A stretch of DNA of 64,000 nucleotides from Glandiceps talaboti (Eukaryota > Hemichordata > Enteropneusta > Spengelidae): NCBI RefSeq assembly GCF_964340395.1, contig NC_135560.1:21267675-21331674 (forward strand), in the 5' to 3' direction. A program made the translations under genes and the position numbers. The notes beneath the pieces were generated by a model, which was given only the letters and a program-made list of their open reading frames with translations, ran no database searches and was not told the DNA's origin. This document shows, piece by piece, positions 27,230 through 38,723 of the stretch (within the stretch, counting starts at the first letter, position 1; each line of letters starts with the position of its first letter).

Positions 27230-27870
27230 TACATGTATTTGACCTTGTGGCATTAACCATGCATGTGTAAGAGTATGGAGTGTAAGTCACCCACAGCAAG
27301 ATGGTCAACTTCACAGTAATACTATATGACATGGTACAGGTGTGTGGTATGGCAGTAAGGTGACATCATACCTCCAGCCTTACTTGTTTGTGGCATTGAA
27401 GGCCCTTGTTTGTGGCATTAACCATGTGTCCGAGTATCCAGTCATACCAGGTCATAGATAAGATGGCAGACTTCACATTATTAGGAAATGGTACAAGTGT
27501 ATATGTGGTATGGAAGTAAGTGGACATTGTACATGTTTTGTACAAGTTTGTGATGACGTTGATTGATCATGTGTTGGAGCATGAAGTCTTACCAAGTCAT
27601 TGTCAAGATGGCAAACTAACCTCATAGTAAAACTAGTAATTGTAATGGTACAATTGTGTGGTGTAGAAGTTAGTCAACATGGTGCAAGTTTGTGGTATGG
27701 AAGGAAGTGGACCTCGGGCCTTCTCGTTTGTGGCATTGACTTGTGTTTTGGAGTATTGAGTCATATCCCTGTACCAGGTCATTGTCGAGATGGCAAAGTT
27801 CACAGTAAGTCGACTTGGTACAAGTGTGTGGTATGGAAGTAATATGACAGATATGGTACGAGTTGGTGGT
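27230..27870. repeat. degenerate tandem repeat, unit about 145-185 bp, four copies
   Basis: Anchors 'aagatggYcaactt/gacttcaca' recur near 27298, 27461, 27604 and 27787. Each is followed by 'tggtaca...tgtgtggtatggaagtaa' and preceded by 'gagtat..agtcata.cc..gtcat'. Copies differ by substitutions and indels, so the array is old. Confidence 0.8.
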
Positions 27871-29179
27871 ACCTATAAAAATAGACAAGTTAATGGGTAG
27901 GATTAGACAAAGTGCTAACAGATCATTATTAGCTCAGAAGCTTGTACTAAAAGAGTTGAAATGGATCATTAGACAGGGAGGAAACATGTCAAAGGCAATT
28001 CCAGGATGTCACCATTGACAATAACCATGGTGAAGAGAGATAAATTATGTAACTTTTTGATAATTGACGTAAGCCATACATCATTGTAATATTGTAATTG
28101 ACAGTAGTAACAAATATGTATTGATTTCTCTCTCTCGGTGTGAAAACCATCTATTGGCTACTTTGCATACAAATTATCACTATTTTAGGTCAATATATGT
28201 AATGTTAGAGACAAAATGTATGAACAAAGGGGGAATTTAAAATCTACCAAGATATTTATAAGAAAACATGTACATGTACATGTATCGCCTGTACCGACCT
28301 ATAAAAAATGAAAATTGACACAAAATAGTTTTGTTAGAATTCGTTTGGGTTTATTTTGTGATGAATCAATCATTCACTAAGCCAGATGCTGTCACTCAAC
28401 AGACTATAACTTGGGTCATGTTACAATATTTAGCAGTATATGTGTATGAAATTATGTACAGGGGAGCCATATATGAATTATAGATGGTCATTACACCATC
28501 TGGTCAGTATGGGCATTAATTTTCTATCCCTACCAAGCTTATTATCAGCTGTAGCTATTTCAAGTAAGTCGTAAGTGGAATTGAATTGGGGCGTGTACAA
28601 TTGATATCGTGTTCAATATCTCAATAAGTCGGTGTTAATACCAGTAATCATACATACTCAGTGATGATTCACTGCATATTTGATAATTTATGGTGTTCAT
28701 GTATGTGTTAAAACGTGCAAATAACAAACACTGGCAGTTTTCTGTGAGCTTTACATTTAACACAGAGGTTCACTACTAAAAGGGGCATATACATATATTG
28801 TACATGTAAATGACTTAATATAGAGTTTTGAACCGTTTATAAAAAAAAAATTGTTGTCGATGCTTGTCAGAAAACTCACACCTGCCAAAAAAATCATGAA
28901 TAAAAATATTCATCATATTTTTGTTGTCGAGTTGACCAGAAAAAAGATGGTTAAAGTGATCACCCAAATATGTCAGAAGTTCTCTAATCGAACACCGCCT
29001 AAACAATTCTTGGTATGAATTCAGACATTCACAGTTGTAATACATGTATTGTTTGCCAGTTATAAAATAACTTGTTCATGATACTTGAGATGAATGTATC
29101 TTTCTCCCAGAGTTGTTAGTGAAATGTACTCATTTATTGTCAATGATTTGATGGAACAAATGAGTTCACAAGAAATTAA
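27871..29179. other. non-coding stretch
   Basis: No supported gene. TTGTTGTCGA occurs twice, at 28851 and 28920, as a degenerate duplication. A minus-strand 76-codon frame at 28815-29045 spans it and has no splice support. Confidence 0.5.
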
Positions 29180-29565
29180 CGTTATGATTAGGCCTTTAAA
29201 AAAAATAGTGTGGTTCTGGTTATGCTCAATTTTAGAATAGATTTTTTATTTTATTTAATTTTTTTTTCATGTGTGAGTGTCTACAAGTAGTTCAGGTTTT
29301 CTGTTGTTTTCCAAATGGTCTCTGTGTTATTTATATCTTCTTATCAGATGTACAGCCATTACAGATTGGAAGAACAGTTTTACATTGTCTTTTTTAGTTG
29401 ATTTCAGTTTCCGCATCCACTATTTCTGGCGACACTTCACAATGTTCGCAATTTTATTATTTTTTTCTTGAATACGTAAAAAAAAGTTAATGGTCTGCAG
29501 TGAAAATCTAGGTGGGGTCAGGTAACCGGGAACCAAACAAATTTTTTTTCTAGGCCTAATTATTA
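29180..29565. mobile_element. TTAA-flanked foldback/MITE, 386 bp
   Basis: Flanked by TTAA at 29176-29179 and 29566-29569. Left end ...GATTAGGCCTTTAAAAAAAA, then TAGTGTGGTTCTGGTTA. The complement of the right end is ...AATTAGGCCTAGAAAAAAAA, then TTTGTTTGGTTCCCGGTTA. Arms are about 45 bases with small gaps, and the outermost few bases do not match. The interior is AT-rich with no transposase. Confidence 0.6.
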
Positions 29566-29727
29566 TTAAAAAATTGAATTGTAAGATGTAATATACTTAG
29601 GATTTATCTGTAAATTGAATTGTATACTGCACTGAACTAAGATGCCGGCAAGGTGACTACATGTATATGTATCAGGGAAATTATGCCTCCTAATTTGCCA
29701 GAGGTTTTGGACAAGTTCAAAATCATG

Positions 29728-30352
29728 ATACGAATCTACATACACAAGACTGGGATATTCGTAACTGCAATAATTTTAGCATTTGCTTTGATTTTGAGGT
29801 TTTTTTCTGCTGTTTTTGTGCTTTTGTTGTCATTCCGATGTTTAACTGGAAGCAAAGTTACAATTCATGAATAACGTAAATGCAAGTAGACGGGAGCAAT
29901 TTAGGTCTGAGTTGCAAAGTTGGGTGAATTTTTCTGCTAAATTATGCCGTACCTGCCAGAAAATCAGAAATTATTATGAAACTCCAACATTAATTACGAA
30001 GCTTTCATGATCCAAGAAATGTTCATCAGAGCCTGAGGTACCCCAATCCTATCAAAATTGGCAAAAGTAGCAATGCATGCAGCATTTTGAAACAGGTAGT
30101 ATGCTGACATCCCATCCCGTTCACGTTTTCAGCGTGATCTCGTCTGTTTGTGTTTACGTTACAAAAATTTTAGCATTTGCTTCCAGTTTAAACATCGGAA
30201 TGACAAAAAAGCACAAAAACAGCAGAAAAAACCTCAAAATTACAGCAAACGCTACAGTTATTGCAGCTAGGATATTCAGTGATGGATTTTTGATTGCCAA
30301 GATTGAAAGAAAGGGACGCAAATTCAATAATAATGTCTTTATATATATTCGT
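29728..30352. mobile_element. foldback element, arms about 120-150 bp
   Basis: 29753-29880 and the complement of 30153-30273 share long matching blocks: GATATTC, CTGCAATAA, GATTTTGAGGTTTTTT or a close variant, CTGCTGTTTTTGTGCTTTT, TCATTCCGATGTTTAA, CTGGAAGCAAA and AACGTAAA. Outer ends ACGAAT..ACATA (29730) and ACGAATATATATA (complement near 30350) match beyond an indel of about 55 bases in the right arm. Converging open frames in the two arms encode similar hydrophobic peptides containing LILRFF or VILRFF. That follows from the inverted repeat and is not evidence of a gene. Confidence 0.75.
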
Positions 30353-31104
30353 AAGAGATACTGATAGGTTTTATATTTCATTTGACAGTTTTTACCTGCA
30401 TGTAAAGTACCTTTTTGTATCATGTTACTAATTTTACCCTCTGTTGGACATTGCGTGTGCTATATTGTCAGTTTTCTCTGGCCTTCAGCAAGGTATTGCA
30501 TCTATTATTCTAACTTACAGCATTTTAATGTTTAAAAGACATGTTCACTACAGAGAGAAAAAAACCGAATTTATATCGTTAAGTTCAACTGATGCAAGAG
30601 CTATGAAGTCAAGTTAATTTCAACACCTTTTATAGTGAAAGTACCACTGGTGTTATATGTCATAAAATTTTACTGGGCTACATTTCTTGTCATCCATAAA
30701 ATATATAGAAGTTAATGGTCCTTTGCTATATATAATGTGCATTCTGGGTATAGTGGTCATGAAGCCTTTGTGTCCAGTTATTGAGAAATGTGTGTATGGA
30801 AGTATGTCTCAAAATAATTTTTGGTGTTTGTTTTCAGACCACTGAAGTTTGTACATATTTTTGTGAATTTTATTGTACACAGTCATGTCTTGATAAGTGT
30901 TTATACATGGCATGTGATGCCTTGGCTCGTAGGACATAGCAAAAGGCACATAAATTTATAATACCAACATTTTGCAAATGGATAAAATTTCCATGAATAA
31001 ATGGAGTGAGAAAAAAGAAGGAAAAGAAACTGATTTTAAACAGAATTTGAAGTCTTTAGCCCTGATAAAGAAATTGAAGGTGGTTTATGTACATGAACCA
31101 TGGT

Positions 31105-31167
<63 letters not shown>

Positions 31168-32832
31168 TGTCTGAAATAACCAGGGAACGAATGCAGCTGT
31201 AGGAAGGATTTTGCATTGTCTATAGAATATTTACAGCTGAGCTAGCTGCGACAATATACATGATACATGTACATGATTGTATACTCAGATTTGAATACAC
31301 AGGTGTATTGTGTTAATCACCAGAATGACAGCATGATTATTTGATTATTCCTGGTGTACTGTATTACACTAGTGGGTGTTTGTATCAGAGTTGAGTACAT
31401 ACACTTGTTGGGAAATGGATACACATTCAATATTATTTGTCATCATGCTGTTCTACTGCTACACACACAGGTTTATTTTATAGGCGATTCAGTATACTTC
31501 ATAACCTGATAAGTGTATTGTTTATAAGTTGTAACAAAAAATCTCCCAAATTGTTCCAGTTACTGCATAGCAATTGAATGTTTAAACTTATAAAACTACT
31601 GGGTTTTTAGTATAATATTTGGTGAAGGGGTGCTCCTAGGGTGTGTGAAAACAAAGAGTTGAATCCTTTCAAACTGGAAAATCGCGACAATACCCATAGC
31701 AACAGCTTAACTAGGGATTTTGGGACATTCAAATAAGGATGATTTATGGAAAAATTCTGACAGTTGAGCCCCCAGCAATCATGAAAATGGCCATTGCAAT
31801 TGCAAATCTCTTAGAGTAACATCACAAACACAAGTATGTGTACAAAAAAAATGTACATTGTGTGTGGCATCGTCCATCTCATCACAGTGCCAATAATGTC
31901 ACAAGCCTGTGTTTTAGAGTTACCTAATTGTGTATGCAGGGTGTACATAACTTGTCTTGATTGGCAATATCATGTGGTAAAAGCGTCTGTTTTATGTCCA
32001 TGGCAATAGCGTTGAGAAACTACTTTACTGGCACAAGCCTTTATTACTGTCAATATTAGAACCAATCCAGGCTCCACAAATTTCCTGTATAGACACAGAG
32101 ACCACGTTGTTCCATTGTAACTCATCAGCCTTCCAATTACGAAAGGAACTTGGTCATATTTTATCTCAGAGCCAACAGTTGTTCTGCTGATATTATAGAC
32201 TGTCATTGCTTGTATACAATGTACATGTACCTACATGTATGTTGTATCTGTAATATGATATCATACTGATCATTCTTGGGATTTCCAATGTCCTGTATTT
32301 ATTTGTTGCAATATCTTTGTGGTGTATTCTGTTTTGAATGTGTATAATACGTTGTCATGTACATGTCTGCAAATTTCATTTGTGGCACCCACTGTGTGAT
32401 GTGCAATTCCACAAGTTTACCTAAGTTTTTTCACAATTCATGTGTATTTCCTTAGTACATACATGTAGTAACTAACATGTACAAGTTGTCTTTGCATATG
32501 TATGTGTTTGGGAGACAGTTTATAAATCATTGTTTATGTGCATGCATACAGTTAAGTACCTCGCAAATGTAACTGAAGTCAAATGGCGAACAGGTGGCAA
32601 GGTACATGTATATGTAACTACCCACCTACCACGTTAATTGTATGTGTGTATATGTGTGTACATGCTGTATATGTGTGTGCGTGCATGTGTTGGCAAGTTT
32701 ATTCTAAGTGGGTGGGGTTTTTTTTTTGGCACAACTGAAATGGTCAAATCAGACCTTACCTTTATTCTTCATAATGTGTGTGACTGTAATGATACTACCG
32801 ACATCTCTTGATTGTTTTGTGCTGTTCACCAG
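30353..32832. other. non-coding stretch
   Basis: Contains a (GT)n tract (listed). A 78-codon minus-strand open frame at 31970-32206 has reasonable composition but no convincing splice sites. Confidence 0.5.
31103..31170. repeat. (GT)n microsatellite
   Basis: About 30 GT units, ending in a short GCGC interruption. Confidence 0.95.
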
Positions 32833-32904
32833 ACATAGTGGAGTGGGCCAGTAGGAGTCAGGGCAAAGTATATATTGATATGCCAAGATATGGAGTGAAA
32901 CTAG
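32833..32904 (+). CDS. candidate short internal exon
   Basis: Acceptor-type 'tgtgctgttcaccag' precedes 72 open bases ending at a donor-type CTAG|GTGACA. Both ends are phase 1. The residues are IVEWASRSQGKVY and IDMPRYGVKL. Composition is protein-like and the frame stays open for another 30 codons past the donor. No family recognised and no partner exon found. Confidence 0.22.
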
Positions 32905-33009
32905 GTGACAGGAAAGACAGAGACAGAAATTTTGATATGTTAAACTCTTGTCTACATAGTAGATTGATAGGTACAGGGTTGAGTTCATGCACTGATACCT
33001 TATAATCAG

Positions 33010-34247
33010 GCAGGGTCATGTAAAGATATTACATCACCTATCCTATAATTCGTGTGCAGCCTTTCTACCTTTAGCTGACTATCCATAGAGTTGAATAGTA
33101 TTCTGACTGAACTTAATCCCTAACAATATACATGAAAAAAATAATTAAATAAATTAATTGATTGATTGATTGCTTATTTGCAAATGATCAAATTCCTAAC
33201 ACTATTATTGCCCTCTTTTCTTCATGTCCACCCCATTTGTTCATACCTCTTTCAGTATCTACAATTTTGCTGATTGATATGGGCATTATTGAGAATGAGC
33301 AGAATGATAAGTCGTACCTAAAACGTAGAATATTTCATTGAATGCCATCCTTGCATATGAAAGTGCTGAAATTGTAGGAAAGTGACTCAAAAAGTGGAAT
33401 ACAACAAGGTATATTTAGAGATGTGTTGTATAATTATGAACAATATCTTAATAATAGTGATTCATTATTTATTGACTTGTTTCTATACATGTAAACAAAC
33501 ATTAAAATTTGAATGTATGTGATATCAGATCTACATAACCAACCCATCACACCAAAGTAAAGCATTTTCTGTATGTACCACAATTGTTTTTAGCATCCAT
33601 ATCAAGTGTAAAAGTATACTGTTTCATTTGCTATTTGATCACATTAGAAAGGCCAATTGAAATAGTATATTTTAACATTTGATGTGAATGCTATGAGTGT
33701 AGCACATATAGAAAGGGCTTTACTTCAGTGTTACCAGTTGTAAATTGTACTAAGCCAATTTTAGGTGGTGATGATGATAAAGATGGAGATGTGTACATGC
33801 AGCTGATGTTTTGCAAGCTTAAAATATGGACAATGTAGGATTTGTACCAACAGTTTGAGATAATATTATATCCAAATGATTAGACTTGAGTATATATCCT
33901 ACAGACACAACATACATTGACTGTAATATGTAAACAGATCTGCAAGTACATGTACATGTATATAAATATACCTTTACAGACACAATATTAAGATCAAACC
34001 ATGGCTGGTACTGGTCACACCAAAAAGGTACTGTCTGCATTACTTTTATCGCGGTACATGCATTAATGTAGTCCACTCTCATTGCTCACCAATGTACATA
34101 TACATGTAGGTGCTGTGTACACTATTCATACCATACCATACCATACTTGGCAACCCATAGACATCACTGGCATTGCTTGCACCAGTATATACATGTATAT
34201 TGTCTACACCACTCACTATACTACATACATTGTACATACAAGTTTAT
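33010..34247. other. non-coding stretch
   Basis: No supported gene. Rich in TACATGTA-type palindromes near 33950-34100. Confidence 0.5.
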
Positions 34248-34266
34248 GGGGGGGGGGGGGGGGGGG
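34248..34266. repeat. G19 homopolymer
   Basis: Nineteen consecutive G, able in principle to form a G-quadruplex. Confidence 0.95.
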
Positions 34267-34563
34267 ATGTTGCAAGTAGACCAGATTGCAGCACTCGCCA
34301 TAGAACGGTGTACTTGGAGAAAACTTGTGGTGACCTGCTTCCAAGCAGGACAACACTCACCACACTCGTTAATGCAGCCCACCGACCTCGCTTGCACTGT
34401 TCACACCATTTTGCTGATTACATGTAGTGTATTATAGTACATGACTCAATCATACATGTAAGAACTGGTGTGACATGGCCCACACTAGTGCACTACATAC
34501 ACGATGTGTAATACTATACTCACTGCCAGCCATGACATGACACAAGCCTCTACTAATAAACAG

Positions 34564-34726
34564 ACAGATTTACACCAGTCAAAGACAGTCAGTGGCGACG
34601 AGGAGATAACATTCAGTGACACATTTATCTTTCATGCATGGCAAAACATGATTGGTGTTGACTTGACTCAGATAGTTCCCAAATTCAATGGGCTTAGTTT
34701 CACTTGTGTAGAGCTACTTTTTAAAT
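34564..34726 (+). CDS. candidate internal exon
   Basis: Open segment after an acceptor-type AG (34562-34563) ending at a strong donor, T|GTGAGT (34727). It starts on a codon boundary and ends with one extra base. Residues include TDLHQSKTVSGDEEITFSDT, then FIFHAWQNMIGVDLTQIVPK and FNGLSFTCVELLFK. Composition is protein-like. The acceptor lacks a good pyrimidine tract and other AGs nearby could serve. Family not recognised. Confidence 0.25.
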
Positions 34727-35269
34727 GTGAGTTCTCTCCAGAAATGAAGGAAGGTTAGACACTAGAAATATTAATTATAGTCATACAATGATATATGTAT
34801 CTCTGTCACATCCTTTATAGTATAAATATGAGGCATTGAGAATATAATTACTCTACTTTCTCATTCACAATCCTCTTCACATTCACACATACATACACAT
34901 GCACACACACACCACACATTGTATGTGTTAGGCAATAATATGTAGAAAATAACTAGGAGCTCAAAAATTACTGTGGAAATGTATTGTTGTTCAATGTGGT
35001 AGATTTGTAGGAAGTGTATGTTCTGCATTAGAATACATGGCATCAAAACTTTGTTCCTGTGGATTTCATGGCTTAAGGTTGAGATGCAGGTTCGTTAGCT
35101 CATTTTTCCTCCATCACATTTCACACTAAAGACAAGATAAATATACCATTTTTTTCATTAATTATGTCGAGTCTTTGTATGAAGTTGTGGTTTCTGTGGT
35201 GATTTTTTACATTTTTAACCATATTATTGATCTGTACCCAAAAACTGTGTTTTTTGACGATTTTCACTT

Positions 35270-35581
35270 AAAGCTATTTAACTTTTACAAACAGTTGAAT
35301 ATAGTCCTCTTTTCGACTTCAAATGAAAGCTATGTACATAAACAAAAAAACGTTCCTCCGGATTTTTTATTTTGTCTCTCATTGTCTTGTTATAATCATC
35401 CAAAGTTGTATTTTTGTGTTTTTTGCATAAATTACCGCTTTTCACACTTCTCAACGCAATATCTCTTGATTCCCTCAAAAACTAAACAATCCGGAGGAAC
35501 GTTTTTTCGACACACTGTCTCCGAGTATTGTCTCCAAATTTGACGCAGCTGGGACGTTCTGACGCAAAGTTAAATAGCTTT
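35270..35581. repeat. nested imperfect palindrome inside the TTAA element
   Basis: AAAGCTATTTAACTTT (35270-35285) pairs with 35566-35581, and AAAAAACGTTCCTCCGGATT (35345-35364) pairs perfectly with 35488-35507. Both pairs share one centre near 35426 and equal spacing, so they are surviving blocks of a single palindrome about 310 bases long. Confidence 0.85.
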
Positions 35582-36878
35582 GAACTTCACACAGTATACA
35601 AAATAAAGAACGTAGAAAAATGCTAATTAACACAATTGGACTCCTTCCGCCCGACAAAAGCTTTCAAATTCGACAGACATTGCAACAGCTGTTTTCTGTG
35701 ACTTGCAAATATGTTACTCAATCCTTGCCATTTGGTTGTGTACGTTGCTTTGCTACAGACATGAAGAAAATCAGGTATTTTAGGAGTGTCATGAAATGCT
35801 ACAGATAGAAACGTGTTTGTTTCCCGCGATAAAGGTGTCAAGTCATCTATTATTCATCTACGGGTGGAGACTTTGGTTTAATCTTTTAATACGGTACGCG
35901 TGCCGTTCTCGACATTACATAGTATACTTTCTGGTTTGGATTCGAAGCTCTTGCTCTACGCAGTTGGTGTTCGTGTTTTGATTCGAATATGGGCTACGTT
36001 CCATATTCCTGCTCATGTATTAGGCATTGCTACGTTGTTGGTGTTTCGTTGAAGACACACAATAAAAAAAGTTAATCCTTTCCCTGAAATCAAATTTCCA
36101 CACCACGACACCGTACGACATCGGGAATGTTATACAAATTGTAAGGAGTGTTACAAAACTACGGTATAAATAATGGTACTTGAACTCACGTCAACAGTTT
36201 TTCTTCCACTGCGAGTGACGTTTTATGATACTCGGAGTCGTAGTAGACATTACCTCATTTATTTAAACTACTTGTACCTTCAAAATCTCCATTTTATAAC
36301 ATTAATAGCCTTGAGGATCGCTCGGTGCCAAATTCTTTGCCGTTTACGTTCAGACAGCCTCATCGTAGACGCAAATAAACAACGCAACGCACGTATACTA
36401 CTACAGTACATGTGACTCGGTGTCGACGTGTCTCGAAAGTTCACGAAGGATCGAGCCGTGATAAGCCGATCGTTAGAGTGTGGTTGCCACACTCAATTTA
36501 TAGGACCTTAACCCTAATAATATAATATAGTATGTGAAGAGGACGTTGTCAAAATCCACCAACGCGAAAGTTCAAAGCTAGTCTACGGCCACGTTCTGTG
36601 AATCTTACAGAAACAGAAATGTAATACCCGGAAATCGCCGATGCAATGTCACGCATCTGACGTGAACTCTCAAGTCTCGAAGATAGCGTGGTTCATTTTC
36701 GATGCGCCAACGTGTTGATTAAATCGTTTTATTTTTGTAAACATCAATTTTTTTCGATCGGCTAAAACAATAAGCCTGCAATACTGTTAGATATTCGAGA
36801 TTTGTATGTTTTTTTTTACATGCATGGTACTTGAAAACCGTCATCTAATACATCGCCGTCGCGTCGGGTACACTTGAA

Positions 36879-37135
36879 GGCTGTAGACTAGTGTAGTCAC
36901 AGTCGCTTGTAAACTGTTATTCCTTTTCCTAAATGGTTTTATTCTTGTCTATAACGGTCCTAATACAGAACAATGACGTTATTATAGGGATTGGCGATAT
37001 TCTTATGAAATCGGTAGCAATGTCATACCCCCCCCCCCCCCTCTCCCCCTACGTGTTGTATGTAACTTGTAAGTACCATTTAGGAAAGGAGTAACAGTTT
37101 ACAAGCGACTGTGCGGCTGTAGTGCAGTGTAGGCC
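36879..37135. repeat. second inverted repeat inside the TTAA element
   Basis: 36879-36937 pairs with 37075-37135. The core CAGTCGCTTGTAAACTGTTA (36900-36919) is perfect with 37092-37111. The spacer is about 137 bases and includes the C14 run. Confidence 0.85.
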
Positions 37136-37950
37136 GCTTCACTGTAACGTTTTTAGCCGATGCACTGGTCAAAATCAACGTGCATCAGTCCAGGTTCAAA
37201 GGAGGTATTTTTTTTACTTTTTATTGGTTATAACCAAATTTACCGAGTTTGATTGGTTTTGTACAACAACACAGCTAAGAGATAATGTCACGTCAGTCAT
37301 TGCACAGAGGCCTACTAGCTATGTCTCATTTGCATATGAAAAGACACTCTTCTGTAATCAACGTTTCTGTCAATCTTCTTTATGTATGCAAATCTTTGTA
37401 CATAAACATTCAGGAATGAAACCATATAAAACACATATAGCGTTAGAGTTTTTTCATTTCAAATTTATTAATGGAAAAAATGAACGATTTTCAAAAAATC
37501 TTTTAACCAAATGATGGCACATACCATGAAGCTTCATAATGAGCAAAAAAAAAAAAAAGGCCAAAATTCACCAACGAACCTGCATCTCATCCTTAAGAAT
37601 GTAAAAACCTGTCCATATTAGCCTGGAGACAAGTCATATGGGGATTTTGGACTATCACCTCTCCTCACACCTAGCATAAATGTACATGTATCCCTAACTG
37701 TCATTTATTCAACTTAAGGTTAGATTTATGATTTCACACAGTGATGTTCAACCCCCACATGTCTTAAGTCCTGTCATGAAATCAGCTGCCGGCCATGTTG
37801 TGGTGTGATCATTGAATATGATCATTTTAAAAAACCCATAAGCTTTCTGGCCAAAGCTTCATTAAAGTAAAAAAGAAAATGTTAAGGATGTACTAGGCGT
37901 GAAGGACAGCAGTAGCCAAAAATCCCTGCACGACTTGACTCTAGGCTAGG

Positions 37951-38600
37951 TCTATACATTTGTATGGACTTGATAGTTTAAGAATGTTAAAACCTTGTCT
38001 ATATGGACTTAAGAATGTCCAAACCTTGTTAATGTGGACTTGATGGTATAAAGAATATCAAAGTCTTGTTAATGTTGACATGATAGTTTAAGAATGTGAA
38101 AACCTTGTCTATATGGACTTAAGAATGTCCAAACCTTGTTAATGTGGACTTGATGGTATAAAGAATATCAAAGCCTTGTTAATGTGGACGTGATGGTTTT
38201 AGAAGGTAAAAACCTTGTCTATATGGACTTAAGAATGTTCAAACCTTGTTAATGTGGACTTGATGGTATAAAGAATCATGTGAAAACCTTATCTATTTGA
38301 CAAGAATGTCCAAACCTTGTTAATGTGGACTTGATGGGACAAAGAATCATGTCAAAACCTTGTCTGTATGGACTTAAGAATGTCCAAACCATGTTAATGT
38401 GGACTTGATGGGACAAAGAATCATGTCAAAACCTTGTCTGTATTGACTTAAGAATGTCCAAACCTTGTTAATGTGGACTTGATGGGACAAAGAATCATGT
38501 CAAAACCTTGTCTGTATGGACTTAAGAATGTCCAAACCTTGTTAATGTGGACTTGATGGTATAAAGAATCATGTGAAAACTTTGTCTAAATGGACTTAAT
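37951..38600. repeat. composite minisatellite: 110-bp then 73-bp higher-order units
   Basis: Built from related 30-40-base subunits of the form AAGAATGTCCAAACCTTGTT + AATGTGGACTTGATGG. AAGAATGTYC anchors fall at 38011, 38121 and 38231 (110-base steps, three subunits), then at about 38302, 38375, 38448 and 38523 (about 73-base steps, two subunits). Related sequence also flanks the transposon at 35028-35076 and 37593-37620. Confidence 0.9.
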
Positions 38601-38723
38601 ACTAAAATAGTTCTAAAATAACAAATTTTTATGTCAGTGTGGATTTCATAGTTTCCATTTTCATTACTATGGGTAAATGAATGAAGTTTTATACAAATGT
38701 AATTTAGTATATGGAAACGATGG

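Larger units (their letters stand above)
35077..37592. mobile_element. 2.5-kb TTAA-flanked DNA transposon with 22-bp terminal inverted repeats
   Basis: The left end GGTTGAGATGCAGGTTCGTT (plus AG) and the complement of the right end GGATGAGATGCAGGTTCGTT (plus GG) match at 20 of 22 bases. Both are directly flanked by TTAA (35073-35076, 37593-37596). Joining the flanks across one TTAA recreates a unit of the minisatellite at 37951-38600: the left flank carries GTGGATTTCATGGC and the right flank AAGAATGTAAAAACCT, against GTGGACTTGATGG and AAGAATGTNAAAACCTTG in the array. This supports the boundaries. The interior is richer in CpG than its surroundings and contains two nested inverted repeats, a C14 tract (37028-37041), a TATAAATA at about 36163 and a GAGTGTGG-TTG-CCACACTC hairpin (36476-36494). 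Open frames of up to 130 codons (37122-37514) resemble no transposase I know, so it is probably non-autonomous. TTAA targets occur in the piggyBac and Kolobok superfamilies, but the ends match neither consensus well. Confidence 0.8.

Noticed and set aside
36476-36494. Hairpin GAGTGTGG-TTG-CCACACTC as a histone-type or bacterial terminator
   Set aside because: The sequence does not match the histone stem-loop and there is no transcript or U-tract context.
35175-37514. Open frames of 122 and 130 codons in the TTAA element as a transposase
   Set aside because: No acidic catalytic pattern or DNA-binding domain that I can recognise. The first frame spans a palindrome.
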